Made by a program: the position numbers and the translations under genes. From Hyphomicrobium sp. (lineage in GTDB: Bacteria; Pseudomonadota; Alphaproteobacteria; Rhizobiales; Hyphomicrobiaceae), in assembly GCA_016793445.1 (NCBI GenBank), contig JAEUME010000020.1, positions 1-64,000 of the forward strand: a DNA stretch of 64,000 nt. Direction: 5' to 3'. Under the pieces are notes generated by a model. It ran no database searches, had not been told where the DNA came from, and saw only the letters and a list, made by a program, of their open reading frames with translations. Positions 8,536 to 17,291 of this stretch are shown here, piece by piece (positions within the stretch are counted from its first letter, which is position 1; each line of letters begins with the position of its first letter).

Positions 8536-9525
8536 TCAATAGAAAAGGCTGGAAACGCTTTCCTCGCGCGAGGTGCGTGCGATCGCTTCGCCGATCAGCG
8601 GCGCGATCGAAAGGACGCGGATGTTCTTGGCGGCCCTGATGGCTTGCGTCGGCAGGATGGAGTCGGTGATGACCAGCGATTTCAGCCGCGAGTTCTGGAT
8701 GCGGTTAACCGCGCCGCCCGAAAGTACGCCATGCGTGATGTAGGCGGATGCTTCGACGGCACCGTTCTTCAGCAGAGCCTCGGCGGCATTCACCAGAGTA
8801 CCACCGGAATCGACGATATCGTCGATGAGGATGCAGCGCTTGCCTTCCACCTCGCCGATGACGTTCATCACCTCGCTCTCACCCGGGCGCTCGCGGCGCT
8901 TGTCGCAGATGGCGATCGGAGCGCCGATACGTTTGGCGAGCGCGCGCGCGCGCACCACGCCGCCTACGTCGGGCGAGACGACGACGATATCGCCATTGTT
9001 GCCGTAATGATCCTCGATGTCGCGCGTCATGACGGGCGCAGCAAACAGGTTGTCGGTGGGGATATCGAAGAAGCCCTGGATCTGGCCGGCATGCAGATCG
9101 AGCGTCAGGACACGATCGGCGCCGGCGCGTTCGATCAGGTTGGCAACGAGCTTGGCTGAGATCGGGGTGCGGGGACCCGGTTTACGGTCCTGGCGGGCGT
9201 AGCCGAAGTAGGGGATGACAGCGGTGATGCGGCGGGCTGAGGAGCGTTTGAGAGCGTCGATGAGGATCAACAGCTCCATCATGTTGTCGTTGGCGGGGAA
9301 CGAAGTGGACTGGATGATGAACACGTCCTGGCCGCGCACGTTCTCCTGGATCTCGACGAAGATCTCCATGTCGGCGAAGCGTTTGACCTGCCCTTTGGTC
9401 AGGGGCAGCTTCAAATAGGCGCTGATCGCCTCTGCGAGCGGGCGATTGGAGTTGCCGGCAACTAGTTTCACGTCTGACGTTTCCCGGCCCTGTCGGCCAC
9501 TTGCATCACGGGCATCGAAAGGCAT
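8536..9525 (-). CDS. prs: Ribose-phosphate pyrophosphokinase
   Basis: Makes PRPP from ribose 5-phosphate and ATP for purine, pyrimidine, His and Trp synthesis. Visible family signatures are KLVAGNSNRPLA at the start, the flexible-loop RQDRKPGPRTPISAK, DLHAGQIQGFF, and the PRPP-binding CILIDDIVDSGGT. The ATG at 9525 (GGGAG upstream) gives 329 residues. An in-frame GTG at 9471 would start exactly at the conserved KLVAGNSN and give the more usual ~311 residues, so the first 18 residues are uncertain. A strong hairpin precedes the gene at 9581-9616. Confidence 0.96.
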   Translation of the reverse strand: MPFDARDASGRQGRETSDVKLVAGNSNRPLAEAISAYLKLPLTKGQVKRFADMEIFVEIQENVRGQDVFIIQSTSFPANDNMMELLILIDALKRSSARRITAVIPYFGYARQDRKPGPRTPISAKLVANLIERAGADRVLTLDLHAGQIQGFFDIPTDNLFAAPVMTRDIEDHYGNNGDIVVVSPDVGGVVRARALAKRIGAPIAICDKRRERPGESEVMNVIGEVEGKRCILIDDIVDSGGTLVNAAEALLKNGAVEASAYITHGVLSGGAVNRIQNSRLKSLVITDSILPTQAIRAAKNIRVLSIAPLIGEAIARTSREESVSSLFY

Positions 9526-9580
9526 GAGCGGGGCACTCCCAGCGATCCCGGAAAGCTGCTGTTGTCAGCGGGCTTCTAGC

Positions 9581-9616
9581 AAGCGGGCCCGGTGGTGGCA
9601 ACCGCCGGGCCCGCTT
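9581..9616. other. Strong 12-bp hairpin in the lipoprotein-prs gap
   Basis: AAGCGGGCCCGG (9581-9592) pairs perfectly with CCGGGCCCGCTT (9605-9616) around a 12-base loop. A related GTTAAGCGGGC lies at about 9647. No T-run follows on either strand, so a standard intrinsic terminator is not supported. It lies in the possible 5' leader of prs and could end upstream transcription or act as leader structure. Confidence 0.55.
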
Positions 9617-9668
9617 AACTTTGCGACATGATCTACCAGCCGTTAAGCGGGCAGGCTCGTCTGAGTTC

Positions 9669-10724
9669 TTAGTTCGTCTTGGATGGCAGCAACTTGATGA
9701 TGCCCTGAGCAGCGGCTTGCGCGGCCGCGTCGGCCGTCTTGCCCCATGTACCATCGAGCGAGCCCTGCGGGATCTCGTTCTTTTGCGACACGGTGCCGAG
9801 CTTTTTGCCCTTGGGATCGAACACGTTCCAGTCGATCTGGATGGGCTGCTTGCCATCCTTGCCTTGGCCCATGGCGACCTTACCTTCGACCTTATAGGTG
9901 TCCCCGGTCGCCACCGTAGCCAGCGGCACGCCGTTCTTGCTCAATTCGCGCTGGATTGCGCCCGTCAGCGACACCCCGCCATCACCCGGGGCGCCCGTGA
10001 CGGCTGGAATGATCGCGTGATATGAGCCGCTCTCGATGCTTCCCGTGGTCGCCGTGGCGGCGGCCGGTGCGGCCGGTGCCAGGGCAGCCGTCTGCGTTGC
10101 GGCCGCGGCTGCCGGTGCAGGCGTGCTTTGCGCGACCGGCGTTCCGGTGGGGCTAGAAGAGGCCACGGGAACATTGGTGGAGCCGTTGTACCAAGTGGCG
10201 ACCTGGGTGGCCGTCTTGTCGGCAATGCTCTGGATCACCTGGGCATTGACGCCCGACCAGGGATCGTTGCCGCCGCCTGCGGCCAGTTGCTCGCCCGTGA
10301 TGCGGTGCGCGCGCTTGCCGGTCTGATCGGTGATGTCCCAGATATAGGAAATCTTGGAGCCGGCCGACTCGCGAGCGGCTACGATATAGCCACGGAGAAC
10401 GTATTCGCCTTTGGCCGACGGCCCCTGTGCGACGGAAATCTTATTGCGTTCGAAGGATGACGCGAGCTGCGTCTGCAGATCGCGCGACACGTTTTCAGGC
10501 GCGCCGATGATGGGTGCGATTTCAAGCCGCGCGGTCTGCGCAGTGCCGGATGCAGGTGCCGGCTGTCCGGCAAGTTGCGTATCGGGCGCTGTCAGCCCGC
10601 CCCCCGCGAGTAGTGAATTTCCGGTCTCACAGCCGGCGAGAGCAATCGCCATCACCGATGCCAACGCGGCGCCAAGCAGCGAGCCGGTCCGGCCTTTCAG
10701 TGCAGTTGATATAAACGTCGTCAC
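9669..10724 (-). CDS. Lipoprotein of unknown function
   Basis: A 351-residue predicted lipoprotein: an N-terminal hydrophobic stretch ends in the lipobox IALAGC with Cys32 as lipidation site. After a Pro/Ala linker come a domain at ~65-180 with a YVLRGYIVAARESAG segment, an Ala/Pro/Thr linker at ~190-225, and a second domain with KVEGKVAMGQGKDG and WNVFDPKGKKLGTVSQ. The two domains look like related beta-rich repeats. The start is GTG at 10724, with GGGGGAAG eight bases upstream. I do not recognise the family; the position suggests outer- or inner-membrane anchoring in the periplasm. Lgt, which would lipidate it, is encoded nearby at 12894. Confidence 0.75.
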   Translation of the reverse strand: MTTFISTALKGRTGSLLGAALASVMAIALAGCETGNSLLAGGGLTAPDTQLAGQPAPASGTAQTARLEIAPIIGAPENVSRDLQTQLASSFERNKISVAQGPSAKGEYVLRGYIVAARESAGSKISYIWDITDQTGKRAHRITGEQLAAGGGNDPWSGVNAQVIQSIADKTATQVATWYNGSTNVPVASSSPTGTPVAQSTPAPAAAAATQTAALAPAAPAAATATTGSIESGSYHAIIPAVTGAPGDGGVSLTGAIQRELSKNGVPLATVATGDTYKVEGKVAMGQGKDGKQPIQIDWNVFDPKGKKLGTVSQKNEIPQGSLDGTWGKTADAAAQAAAQGIIKLLPSKTN

Positions 10725-10930
10725 GGCGACTTCCCCCGTTCTTATACCGCTCTTTCCGGCGACCGACGTACCAACCCTGCGGCCTTCACTCCCTCACTAG
10801 ACATTACCGGTACCCACGTCTGCACCTGTAGATCAGCCAATATGCGCCCGTCCAGATGGCGTGATGCGAGATCTGTGGTCACCTGCCCTCTACCCGGCCC
10901 CAACCGGCCACTTGCCTGTGGATTGTGCAA

Positions 10931-11701
10931 CTAAGCCACGACAATGGCGGAGATTTGGCGCCCGTAATCGCCCTCTTTGAGGGCCTGCGAGCGCCGGTAA
11001 CTGAAGAAGAGTGATTCGTTTTCGTGCGTGCAGGGGGCGCAGGTCTCCACGTCGGCGATGCCAATACGGTTGAGACGGCCGGCGACATAGCCCGCCAGAT
11101 CGAAGTGCACGCGTGCGCCGGGGGCAGGTGCGTGGAAATACTGCTCACAGCCCGGATCGAGCTTCAGCATGTCCGATTGGAATTCAGGACCGACCTCATA
11201 GATCTTCGCGCTGATGGTCGGGCCGATGGCCGCGCGGATGGAGGGCTTGCTCGCCCCCTGGCGCACCATCTCGGCCACCGCAGCTTCGAGAATGCCGCCC
11301 ACGGCACCCCGCCAGCCAGCGTGCGCCGCCGCTACGACTTTTGTCTCGGGGTCGGCGAAGAGGACCGGCGTGCAGTCTGCGGTCAGGACGCCGATGGCAA
11401 GACCCGGCGTGCGCGAGACCACGGCGTCCGCTTTGGGAAGCGCGGTCCGGTCCACGGGCGTGGTGACGGTCAGCGCTGTCGCGCCGTGCACCTGATAGAG
11501 CGTCACCACGCTTGCGTGCTCAGCGCCCAGGTGTTCGGCGACGCGGCGGCGGTTCTCCAGGACCGATGCGGGATCGTCACTGGAACCCAGTCCCGTGTTG
11601 AGGCCGGCGTAGATGCCTTGCGACGCGCCGCCCTCGCGCGTGAAAAAGCCGTGGCGAATGCCTGGAGCCGCGAGGTTGATGGCTGTGATGGGTTTCAGCA
11701 T
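10931..11701 (-). CDS. pgeF: Polyphenol oxidase/purine nucleoside phosphorylase, YfiH-LACC1 family
   Basis: A 256-residue member of the PgeF (YfiH, DUF152) family, variously described as a multicopper-type oxidase, a peptidoglycan editing factor and a purine nucleoside phosphorylase/adenosine deaminase. The metal-site residues are visible in YQVHG, VLTADCTPVLFAD and AAHAGWRGAVGGI. The ATG at 11701 matches the family N-terminus (IRHGFFTREGGASQG). It is the third gene of a same-strand run lgt-midA-pgeF, separated from midA by 80 bp, the common order in this group. Confidence 0.93.
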   Translation of the reverse strand: MLKPITAINLAAPGIRHGFFTREGGASQGIYAGLNTGLGSSDDPASVLENRRRVAEHLGAEHASVVTLYQVHGATALTVTTPVDRTALPKADAVVSRTPGLAIGVLTADCTPVLFADPETKVVAAAHAGWRGAVGGILEAAVAEMVRQGASKPSIRAAIGPTISAKIYEVGPEFQSDMLKLDPGCEQYFHAPAPGARVHFDLAGYVAGRLNRIGIADVETCAPCTHENESLFFSYRRSQALKEGDYGRQISAIVVA

Positions 11702-11781
11702 GGCGTGGTAGGTTGAACGGGTGGGTGAAGACGCTGGCGGCACTCTACCACTGCGTCATGACGATCGGTCAATGTGCCGGA

Positions 11782-12897
11782 CTACATGGTCGCCTGCCCA
11801 AAGCCAGGCAATGGTGGCAGACCTTGCGCCCGCACGCCGACGACCTTGAAGCGTGTGCCCATGCCATTGGGTGCGATGAGGCGCGCCACGCCCATTTCGA
11901 TCTCGCCAGCGCGTGCGGGATTGGCGTGCATGAGGCGCGAGGTGCGTTCGATGACGCCGAGGTTGCCGAGAAACTCCGACTGCGTGACGGGGCCGTCAAT
12001 GGCGAGGCCGGCGGCGTGCAGCACGCTTGCCAGCTCATAGAAGCTGACGTGGGCCGAGATGTCGGCTTCACCCGGCGAGGCAAGCGGATATTCATAACGA
12101 TGCTCGCGCACTGCCTGCAGCGTATCGCCCGCCGACGCCGTCGCGTAGCCATAGTCGATGATGAGAGCGGCAAAGGGCCCGGTACGCGAGAGCGCGCCGA
12201 GCGCTTCGGCAAAACGCTCGGGGCGCTGGCTTTCGACGATCGCTCCCGCCGGGGCTTGCGGATAGAGGCTGTCGAGCGCGCCCGTCGTCTCACTCATGTC
12301 GCGAATGCAGAACGCGAGCGTGCCGTTGCCGTCGAGGCCCACACCGCGCTGGCGCCATCCATGAGACGTCTTGACCCACTGATCGACGGGCCACGCATCG
12401 AGGAACTCGTTGGCGAGGATGATCGCGGGCGCAGGAAAGCCGATGAGGTTATGTCCCCAATTGATTGGAACGCCGGCCTGAGCAAGCGTCTCGCGCTGGA
12501 GCGCCTGCAAGACGGGACTGGCTTCGACCAGATGCACGTTGACCGCTTGCGCAAATCCGGGGACCACGCGCGCGGCGCGCAGCACATCGCGCATCATGGT
12601 GCCCCGGCCGGGGCCATACTCGACGAGTGTGTGGGCCGGGGGGGCGCCCAGCACCTGCTGCCACACCACGCCCGTCCACAGTCCCAGCATCTCACCGAAG
12701 ACCTGAGAGATCTCTGCCGCCGTGATGAAGTCGCCGGAGGCGCCGATCGCGTGGCGCGTGGCGTAGTATCCGCTCGCCTCGTCCCACAGGCAGGCGGACA
12801 TGTACTCCGCCACGCTCATCGGCCCATGCGTGCGGATGTGCTCGGCTAGCTTCAATGCCAGCGGTGTCGGCCGGCGCAGGCCGGGGTCCGGGCTCAA
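11782..12897 (-). CDS. SAM-dependent methyltransferase, MidA/NDUFAF7 family
   Basis: A 371-residue member of the DUF185 family whose mitochondrial relative NDUFAF7 methylates an arginine of a complex I subunit during assembly; the bacterial substrate is not established. Features seen: LALKLAEHIRTHGPMSVAEYM at the start, ASGDFITAAEISQVFGE, and the SAM-binding VEYGPGRGTMMRDVLRA. The start is a TTG at 12897 with AAGGTGG a few bases upstream inside lgt, and its TTGA overlaps the lgt stop, giving tight translational coupling. The next ATG (12819) would remove conserved N-terminal residues, so TTG is preferred. Confidence 0.9.
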   Translation of the reverse strand: MSPDPGLRRPTPLALKLAEHIRTHGPMSVAEYMSACLWDEASGYYATRHAIGASGDFITAAEISQVFGEMLGLWTGVVWQQVLGAPPAHTLVEYGPGRGTMMRDVLRAARVVPGFAQAVNVHLVEASPVLQALQRETLAQAGVPINWGHNLIGFPAPAIILANEFLDAWPVDQWVKTSHGWRQRGVGLDGNGTLAFCIRDMSETTGALDSLYPQAPAGAIVESQRPERFAEALGALSRTGPFAALIIDYGYATASAGDTLQAVREHRYEYPLASPGEADISAHVSFYELASVLHAAGLAIDGPVTQSEFLGNLGVIERTSRLMHANPARAGEIEMGVARLIAPNGMGTRFKVVGVRAQGLPPLPGFGQATM

Positions 12898-13772
12898 GGT
12901 GCCACCTTTTCGCTTTTTGCAAGGTCAGCGGCCGCTGGATCGGTCGGGTCCGCGGCCTTGGCAAGCCGCGCGGTGGCGATGAAGTAGAGGCCGATCAACA
13001 GCATTGGGATCGAATACATCTGGCCGGCGGTGAACGGGCCGATGTTCAAGGCGTGCGCGGGCTCGGGTTCGCGGAAGACTTCGCAGATGGCACGTGCGAC
13101 GGCGTACCAAGTGAGAAACACGCCGGCGACGAGCCCAGGGCGCTTCAAGCCAAACTTCGTGTGCGTGACGAAGCGCAAGATGATGAACATCGCGAGGCCT
13201 TCGAGGGCCGCCTCGTAGAGCTGGCTGGGGTGGCGCGGCAGTGGTCCGCCGTTTGGAAAGACCATGCCGATTGCCGCGTCCGTCTCCCGGCCCCAGTGCT
13301 CGGAGTTGATAAAATTGGCGATGCGTCCGAGAAACAGGCCGAATGGGGCGCCTGCACAGGCGAGGTCTATGACCGAGCGCGCCGGCGCGCCGTTCAGGCG
13401 CGCGAACAGAATGAGCGCAAGACCTGTCGCAATGACGCCGCCGTGAAACGACATGCCGCCTTTCCACACCTTCAGGATCTCGGCCGGATTGGCGAAGTAG
13501 TACTCAGGATCGTAGAGCAGCACCTGGCCAAGCCGTCCGCCGACGACCACGGCGAGCGTCAGCCACAACAGCAGGTCGTCCGCCTGCGCAGGCTTGAGGG
13601 GGGCAGCCCCCTGCCAGAGCTGTGGCGTCGCCAAGAGCCGCTTGACGTACTGCCAGCCCAGCAGAAGGCCGAACATGTAGGACAGGCCGTACCACTTGAT
13701 GGCGATGGGGCCGATCTCGATGGCGACCGGATCGATGGCCGGGTAGGTCAGGAACGCCAATGTCTCGATCAT
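12894..13772 (-). CDS. lgt: Prolipoprotein diacylglyceryl transferase
   Basis: Inner-membrane enzyme that moves diacylglycerol from phosphatidylglycerol to the lipobox cysteine, the first step in lipoprotein maturation. The 292-residue polytopic protein has the conserved WYGLSYMFG, GGMSFHGGVIA with the essential His, the signature GRIANFINSEHWGR, and HPSQLYEA. The ATG at 13772 has GAGGG nearby. Its stop codon overlaps the TTG start of the MidA-family gene. Lipoprotein clients visible here include BamB and the unknown at 9669. Confidence 0.97.
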   Translation of the reverse strand: MIETLAFLTYPAIDPVAIEIGPIAIKWYGLSYMFGLLLGWQYVKRLLATPQLWQGAAPLKPAQADDLLLWLTLAVVVGGRLGQVLLYDPEYYFANPAEILKVWKGGMSFHGGVIATGLALILFARLNGAPARSVIDLACAGAPFGLFLGRIANFINSEHWGRETDAAIGMVFPNGGPLPRHPSQLYEAALEGLAMFIILRFVTHTKFGLKRPGLVAGVFLTWYAVARAICEVFREPEPAHALNIGPFTAGQMYSIPMLLIGLYFIATARLAKAADPTDPAAADLAKSEKVAP

Positions 13773-13974
13773 GTGCCCTCATGCGCGTGAAGAAACCAAC
13801 GCCTCTCTTGCATTAGCGCTGACGCGTTTACCTGGATGCGCCGCCCCACCTCGCCGCACTGTGGCGTTGTCTGCGGCCTGCCTGCCCATTGTCAAGCAAC
13901 CCTTGAAGTCGAAAGCGCCAGCCGTCATATGGAAAGCCTTGAATTCCTTCAGCTCCAAGCCCAGGACATGTCCG

Positions 13975-14229
13975 ATGACCCAGACATCAAACCGCATTTT
14001 CGACGATCTCGCCAAGATGATGACCGATGCCGCCGGCGCTGCCGAGGGCATGAAAAAGGAAGTTGAAAGCGTGATGAAGGCGCAGGCCGAGCGCTTCATC
14101 AACTCCATGGATGTGGTCAAGCGCGAGGAGTTCGAAGTCGTCAAGGCGATGGCCCAGAAAGCACGTGAGGAGAACGAGGCATTGAAGGCGCGCCTGGCTG
14201 AACTGGAGGCTAGGCTCTCCAGCCGCTGA
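13975..14229 (+). CDS. ubiK: UbiK/BMFP accessory factor family protein
   Basis: An 84-residue protein beginning MTQTSNRIFDDLAKMMTDAA and ending in a C-terminal coiled coil (VKAMAQKAREENEALKARLA). This is the pattern of the YqiC/BMFP family, which includes UbiK, an accessory factor of aerobic ubiquinone biosynthesis that also fuses membranes. ATG at 13975 has AGGAC upstream; a 68-codon upstream extension was rejected as unlike the family. It is divergent from lgt. The gene symbol is by family and not proven. Confidence 0.85.
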   Translation: MTQTSNRIFDDLAKMMTDAAGAAEGMKKEVESVMKAQAERFINSMDVVKREEFEVVKAMAQKAREENEALKARLAELEARLSSR

Positions 14230-14627
14230 CGCCCGGCGGCTTGTGCATATCCTCGCTTACTTGCTTACCGCGTGTCGCGTTCGGTTGTGTGCATCGCGCC
14301 GTCTCCCGCACGGAGTTTCAGGCTGCTTGACTGCGCGGGGCCGCACAGGTTTTCGCCGGCTGGCTCTTGGCCGCCTGATCCGGCCGCTTGGCGCCATCCA
14401 CAGCGGCCTTCAAGTTCTCAACATCAAGTTGTCTTGGAGAACGGTTTTTGCCCGCCGCGCCCGCTCTTTGCCACTTTGCCCGTGGACAAGGCCTGCGTTG
14501 GCTTGCGACTCGGAAGCCGACGATGCTTTCGTCCCGCCACGGCCGGCGCTGGCCTTCGGCTCTTAATGTGTTGCGTGTGTGGGTTAGAAGGACAGCGAGC
14601 GGGAAAAGCCCGTAGGGGCTGGCCGCG
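14230..14627. other. 398-bp gap without a supportable gene
   Basis: Between the UbiK-family and YbjN genes. Open frames on both strands cross this stretch, including minus-strand frames rich in Lys/Arg/Ala/Ser, but none has a ribosome site with a plausible start and none continues a recognised domain. It may hold a relic or just promoter and leader DNA for the YbjN gene. No strong hairpin or repeat was seen. Confidence 0.4.
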
Positions 14628-15146
14628 ATGGACAAGGATGAAGCGAGAATGGGCACTGCTGAACGCAGCTATGAGCGCCTGATCAATCCAATCGATCTTG
14701 TGGAGCAATTGGCTACGGCGCACGATTGGTCGGCCGACCGCTCCAGCGACGACGAGTTGACGCTGATCGTTGCTGGAACGTGGACCGACTATCACGTCTC
14801 GCTCAACTGGCGCGAAGATCTCGAAGCGCTCCATCTCGCGTGCGCGTTCGATTTCCGGGTGCCGGATAACAGGCTGCCGGAAATGTATCGTCTGGTGGCG
14901 CAGATCAACGAGCAGCTCTGGCTCGGCCACTTCGACCTGTGGACCCAGGAAGGTCTCGTGATGTTCCGCCACGCCCTGCTTCTCAACGGCTCGGTGGCGA
15001 CCACCCGGCAGTGCGAGGCGATGCTCCGGGCGGCCTTGGAGGGTTGCGAGCGCTACTACCAGGCCTTCCAGTTCGTGGTCTGGGCAGGTAAGGAAAGCCG
15101 TGAGGCTCTGGTGTCGACGATGTTCGAGACCGAGGGTCAGGCTTGA
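14628..15146 (+). CDS. YbjN domain-containing protein
   Basis: A 172-residue cytoplasmic protein of the YbjN family, whose fold resembles type III secretion chaperones and which is linked to stress and motility regulation in E. coli. Recognisable parts are the start of the domain (NPIDLVEQLATAHDWSADR), the central HLACAFDFRVPDNRLPEMY, the LWLGHFDLWTQEGLVMFRHAL segment, and the acidic/aromatic C-terminus. Two starts are possible: ATG 14628 or ATG 14649, the latter with AAGGA upstream. It precedes proC by 26 bp and is probably co-transcribed, a frequent arrangement in this order. Confidence 0.9.
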   Translation: MDKDEARMGTAERSYERLINPIDLVEQLATAHDWSADRSSDDELTLIVAGTWTDYHVSLNWREDLEALHLACAFDFRVPDNRLPEMYRLVAQINEQLWLGHFDLWTQEGLVMFRHALLLNGSVATTRQCEAMLRAALEGCERYYQAFQFVVWAGKESREALVSTMFETEGQA

Positions 15147-15172
15147 TCCCTACCCGCTAGGATTACGGTCGC

Positions 15173-16000
15173 ATGAGTTTGAAGTTCGATGGGCCGGTGC
15201 TGCTTGCAGGCGCCGGCAAAATGGGTGCCGCCATGCTCTCCGGCTGGCTGGCGCAGGGGCTCAGCCCCGCCGATGTCATCATCCAGGAGCCCAGTCTGGC
15301 GGGCGAGGCGGCTGAGTTGGCCAAGCGCCATCGCATAGCGGCGCACGCTGTTATTGCGGCCCTGCCAGCGCAGCCCGCCGTCATCGTCGCCGCGGTTAAA
15401 CCCCAGGTCATGGACGAGGTTTTCGCACCGCTTGCCAAGCTTGCCGGTCCAGATACCGTCGTGCTGTCGATCGCGGCGGGCAAGTCCATTGCGAGCTTCG
15501 AGAAACTTTTGAAGCCGGGCGCCGCCGTCGTGCGCGCAATGCCCAACACACCCGCCGCCATCGGACGGGGCATAACCGGTGCGGTTGCCAATGCGCACGT
15601 CACAGCCGCCCAGAAAGAGGCCTGCGATCACCTGCTGCGTGCGGTTGGTGAGGTCGTGTGGATCGACGATGAGGCGCTGATCGACGCCGTGACGGCGGTA
15701 TCGGGCTCGGGGCCGGCCTATGTGTTCCTGTTGGCCGAGTGTCTGGCGGACGCAGGCAGAGCGGCTGGGCTCGATGCGGAGCTCGCCATGCAACTGGCGC
15801 GAGCCACCGTGACAGGGGCGGGCGAACTCATGCACCGTTCGCCGCTGCCGGCAGCCACATTGCGCCAGAACGTGACGTCCCCCGGAGGCACGACCGCGGC
15901 CGCGCTCAGCGTGCTGATGCGCACGCCAGGAGGTTTGCAGGATTTGATGCGGGAAGCGGTTGCCGCTGCCAAGATACGAGGCCGCGAACTTGGCACTTGA
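15173..16000 (+). CDS. proC: Pyrroline-5-carboxylate reductase
   Basis: Last step of proline synthesis: NAD(P)H-dependent reduction of pyrroline-5-carboxylate. The 275-residue protein opens with the nucleotide-binding LAGAGKMGAAMLSGW, carries VRAMPNTPAAIGRGITG, and ends with the family signature region SGSGPAYVFLLAECLADAG and NVTSPGGTTAAALSVL. The N-terminal ~7 residues are longer than in some homologues. ATG at 15173, AGGA upstream. It follows the YbjN gene closely. Confidence 0.96.
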   Translation: MSLKFDGPVLLAGAGKMGAAMLSGWLAQGLSPADVIIQEPSLAGEAAELAKRHRIAAHAVIAALPAQPAVIVAAVKPQVMDEVFAPLAKLAGPDTVVLSIAAGKSIASFEKLLKPGAAVVRAMPNTPAAIGRGITGAVANAHVTAAQKEACDHLLRAVGEVVWIDDEALIDAVTAVSGSGPAYVFLLAECLADAGRAAGLDAELAMQLARATVTGAGELMHRSPLPAATLRQNVTSPGGTTAAALSVLMRTPGGLQDLMREAVAAAKIRGRELGT

Positions 16001-16325
16001 TCCCTGCCTGGATGGAGAACGGGTGCAATTGCGTGTCGTTCGCGGCCTCGCCGATGGCACAACCCGATAACGGGCAGCGTATCCAGTCAAAGCCCCACCT
16101 AGGAGGAAGCGGCAGAACCTCAACGATGACGTCCGTGGCAAGCGTATAACGGCCGTCTCACTGACAGAAATGTAATAGGATAACGTCACCCGCAATTCAC
16201 AAGTGTGTGACGTAAGTTACTACGGACAATGGGAAAAATTCCCTTTTCCGAAGCCAGCTCCAGTGTGGTTCCGTTCCGGGTGCCCCGCCCCGCTCACATC
16301 CGCGAGTTCTAGCGATGTGCGTTGC
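16001..16325. other. 325-bp gap between converging proC and phosphatase genes
   Basis: No gene, clear terminator hairpin or repeat was found here. The plus-strand open frame at 16203-16487 only becomes open by running antisense through the phosphatase gene. Confidence 0.4.
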
Positions 16326-16871
16326 TTAGAAGGGTGGATCGATCTGCCGTACTACAGGCGGCGCTGCGCCCGGGAATGTCATATCGATGAGCAGATCGAA
16401 CCGCGATGGGTCCCAGGGATCGGGGTAGGTGCCATCGGGCGCGCCGAGCGCTGCGATGAGGCGCGAAAGATCCGAATGGCGCCATGAGATGACGCCGAAT
16501 TTACCCCTCCATTCCGGCGTATCGGCGAGGGCTTCGATCAGGTCATCGACCTCCTCGTCGTCGAGGTCCGCCCAGATTTGGAGTCCGAGGGTCTTCGCCA
16601 GAGGCACCAGCGTATCGTAGGGCCGGTCCGATTTCTTGCCGCTGGCGGCCGCGACGAGAAAATCGGGCGTTCCGAACGTTTCCGGAATGTAGGTCGCAAG
16701 CTTTTCCGCCCGTGCCTGGCCTGCTTCCGACAGACCCCGGTCGCGCTTGTCGCCCGTCTTCTCCGCATGCCGCAGAATGAGCAGACGGGCAGGGCCGGCG
16801 CCCGCGGGAAAGGGCGTGCGGCTGGTGGTACCGAATAATCTCTTGAGCCATTGCAGAAATCCAGACGCCAT
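16326..16871 (-). CDS. Histidine phosphatase family protein
   Basis: A 181-residue protein with the LLILRHAEKTGDKRDRGLSE motif (the RHxxK variant of RHG) that marks the histidine phosphatase/phosphoglycerate mutase clan. The C-terminal partner histidine is probably in VISWRHSDL near residue 143, where typical members have a WxHxxxx or GH motif. ATG at 16871 has GGAGGGG upstream. Substrate unknown; the short length resembles SixA-type or small acid phosphatases. It is 12 bp downstream of the next gene on the same strand and so probably belongs to the uvrB transcript. Confidence 0.85.
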   Translation of the reverse strand: MASGFLQWLKRLFGTTSRTPFPAGAGPARLLILRHAEKTGDKRDRGLSEAGQARAEKLATYIPETFGTPDFLVAAASGKKSDRPYDTLVPLAKTLGLQIWADLDDEEVDDLIEALADTPEWRGKFGVISWRHSDLSRLIAALGAPDGTYPDPWDPSRFDLLIDMTFPGAAPPVVRQIDPPF

Positions 16872-16883
16872 CTTTACCCCTCC

Positions 16884-17291
16884 CTACCCTATCTCGCGTT
16901 GTCCGCTCGACCAGGGCGTTGCGAGCACGACAAGAGCGCGCAGCAAACCGGCACACCCAAGGACCAAGAGGGTTGCAGAAAGTAGCCCCAGGAGGAAGAC
17001 CCAGCCGAAGTGCCCGCTAGGGTCCCCGGAGAGCAAGGCCGCCGAGAACCAGAATGCCGAGAAGAGGACGGCGTACGGTGCAACGAATGCCGCCGATAGC
17101 ACCGCTGCGCCGAAAAATCCCCTGCAGGTATAAACACCTTTATCGTTTGCGCATCCGCCGTTGGCAACGTTGAAGGTCAGGACGTTAAATTCAGCGAGTG
17201 CGATTTGCAGGGCGAGCATAATGCTCAAGAACAAGACGGCGATTGCCGCCCAACGGCAAAGACGCCAGAACATCCTCTCCCGGATGACCAT
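16884..17291 (-). CDS. Small four-helix membrane protein of unknown function
   Basis: A 135-residue protein with hydrophobic segments near residues 10-32, 58-84 and 91-120, and two Cys in a loop (GGCANDKGVYTCRG) that could form an extracytoplasmic disulfide. The ATG at 17291 overlaps the uvrB stop (TGATG), showing translational coupling; a GTG one codon earlier is also possible. I recognise no family. Linkage to uvrB and the downstream phosphatase looks operonic. Confidence 0.7.
   Translation of the reverse strand: MVIRERMFWRLCRWAAIAVLFLSIMLALQIALAEFNVLTFNVANGGCANDKGVYTCRGFFGAAVLSAAFVAPYAVLFSAFWFSAALLSGDPSGHFGWVFLLGLLSATLLVLGCAGLLRALVVLATPWSSGQREIG

Noticed and set aside
14243..14682. Short plus-strand and Lys/Arg-rich minus-strand open frames before the YbjN gene
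   Set aside because: They overlap each other, have no plausible start signal, and do not match a domain I know; left as a gap.
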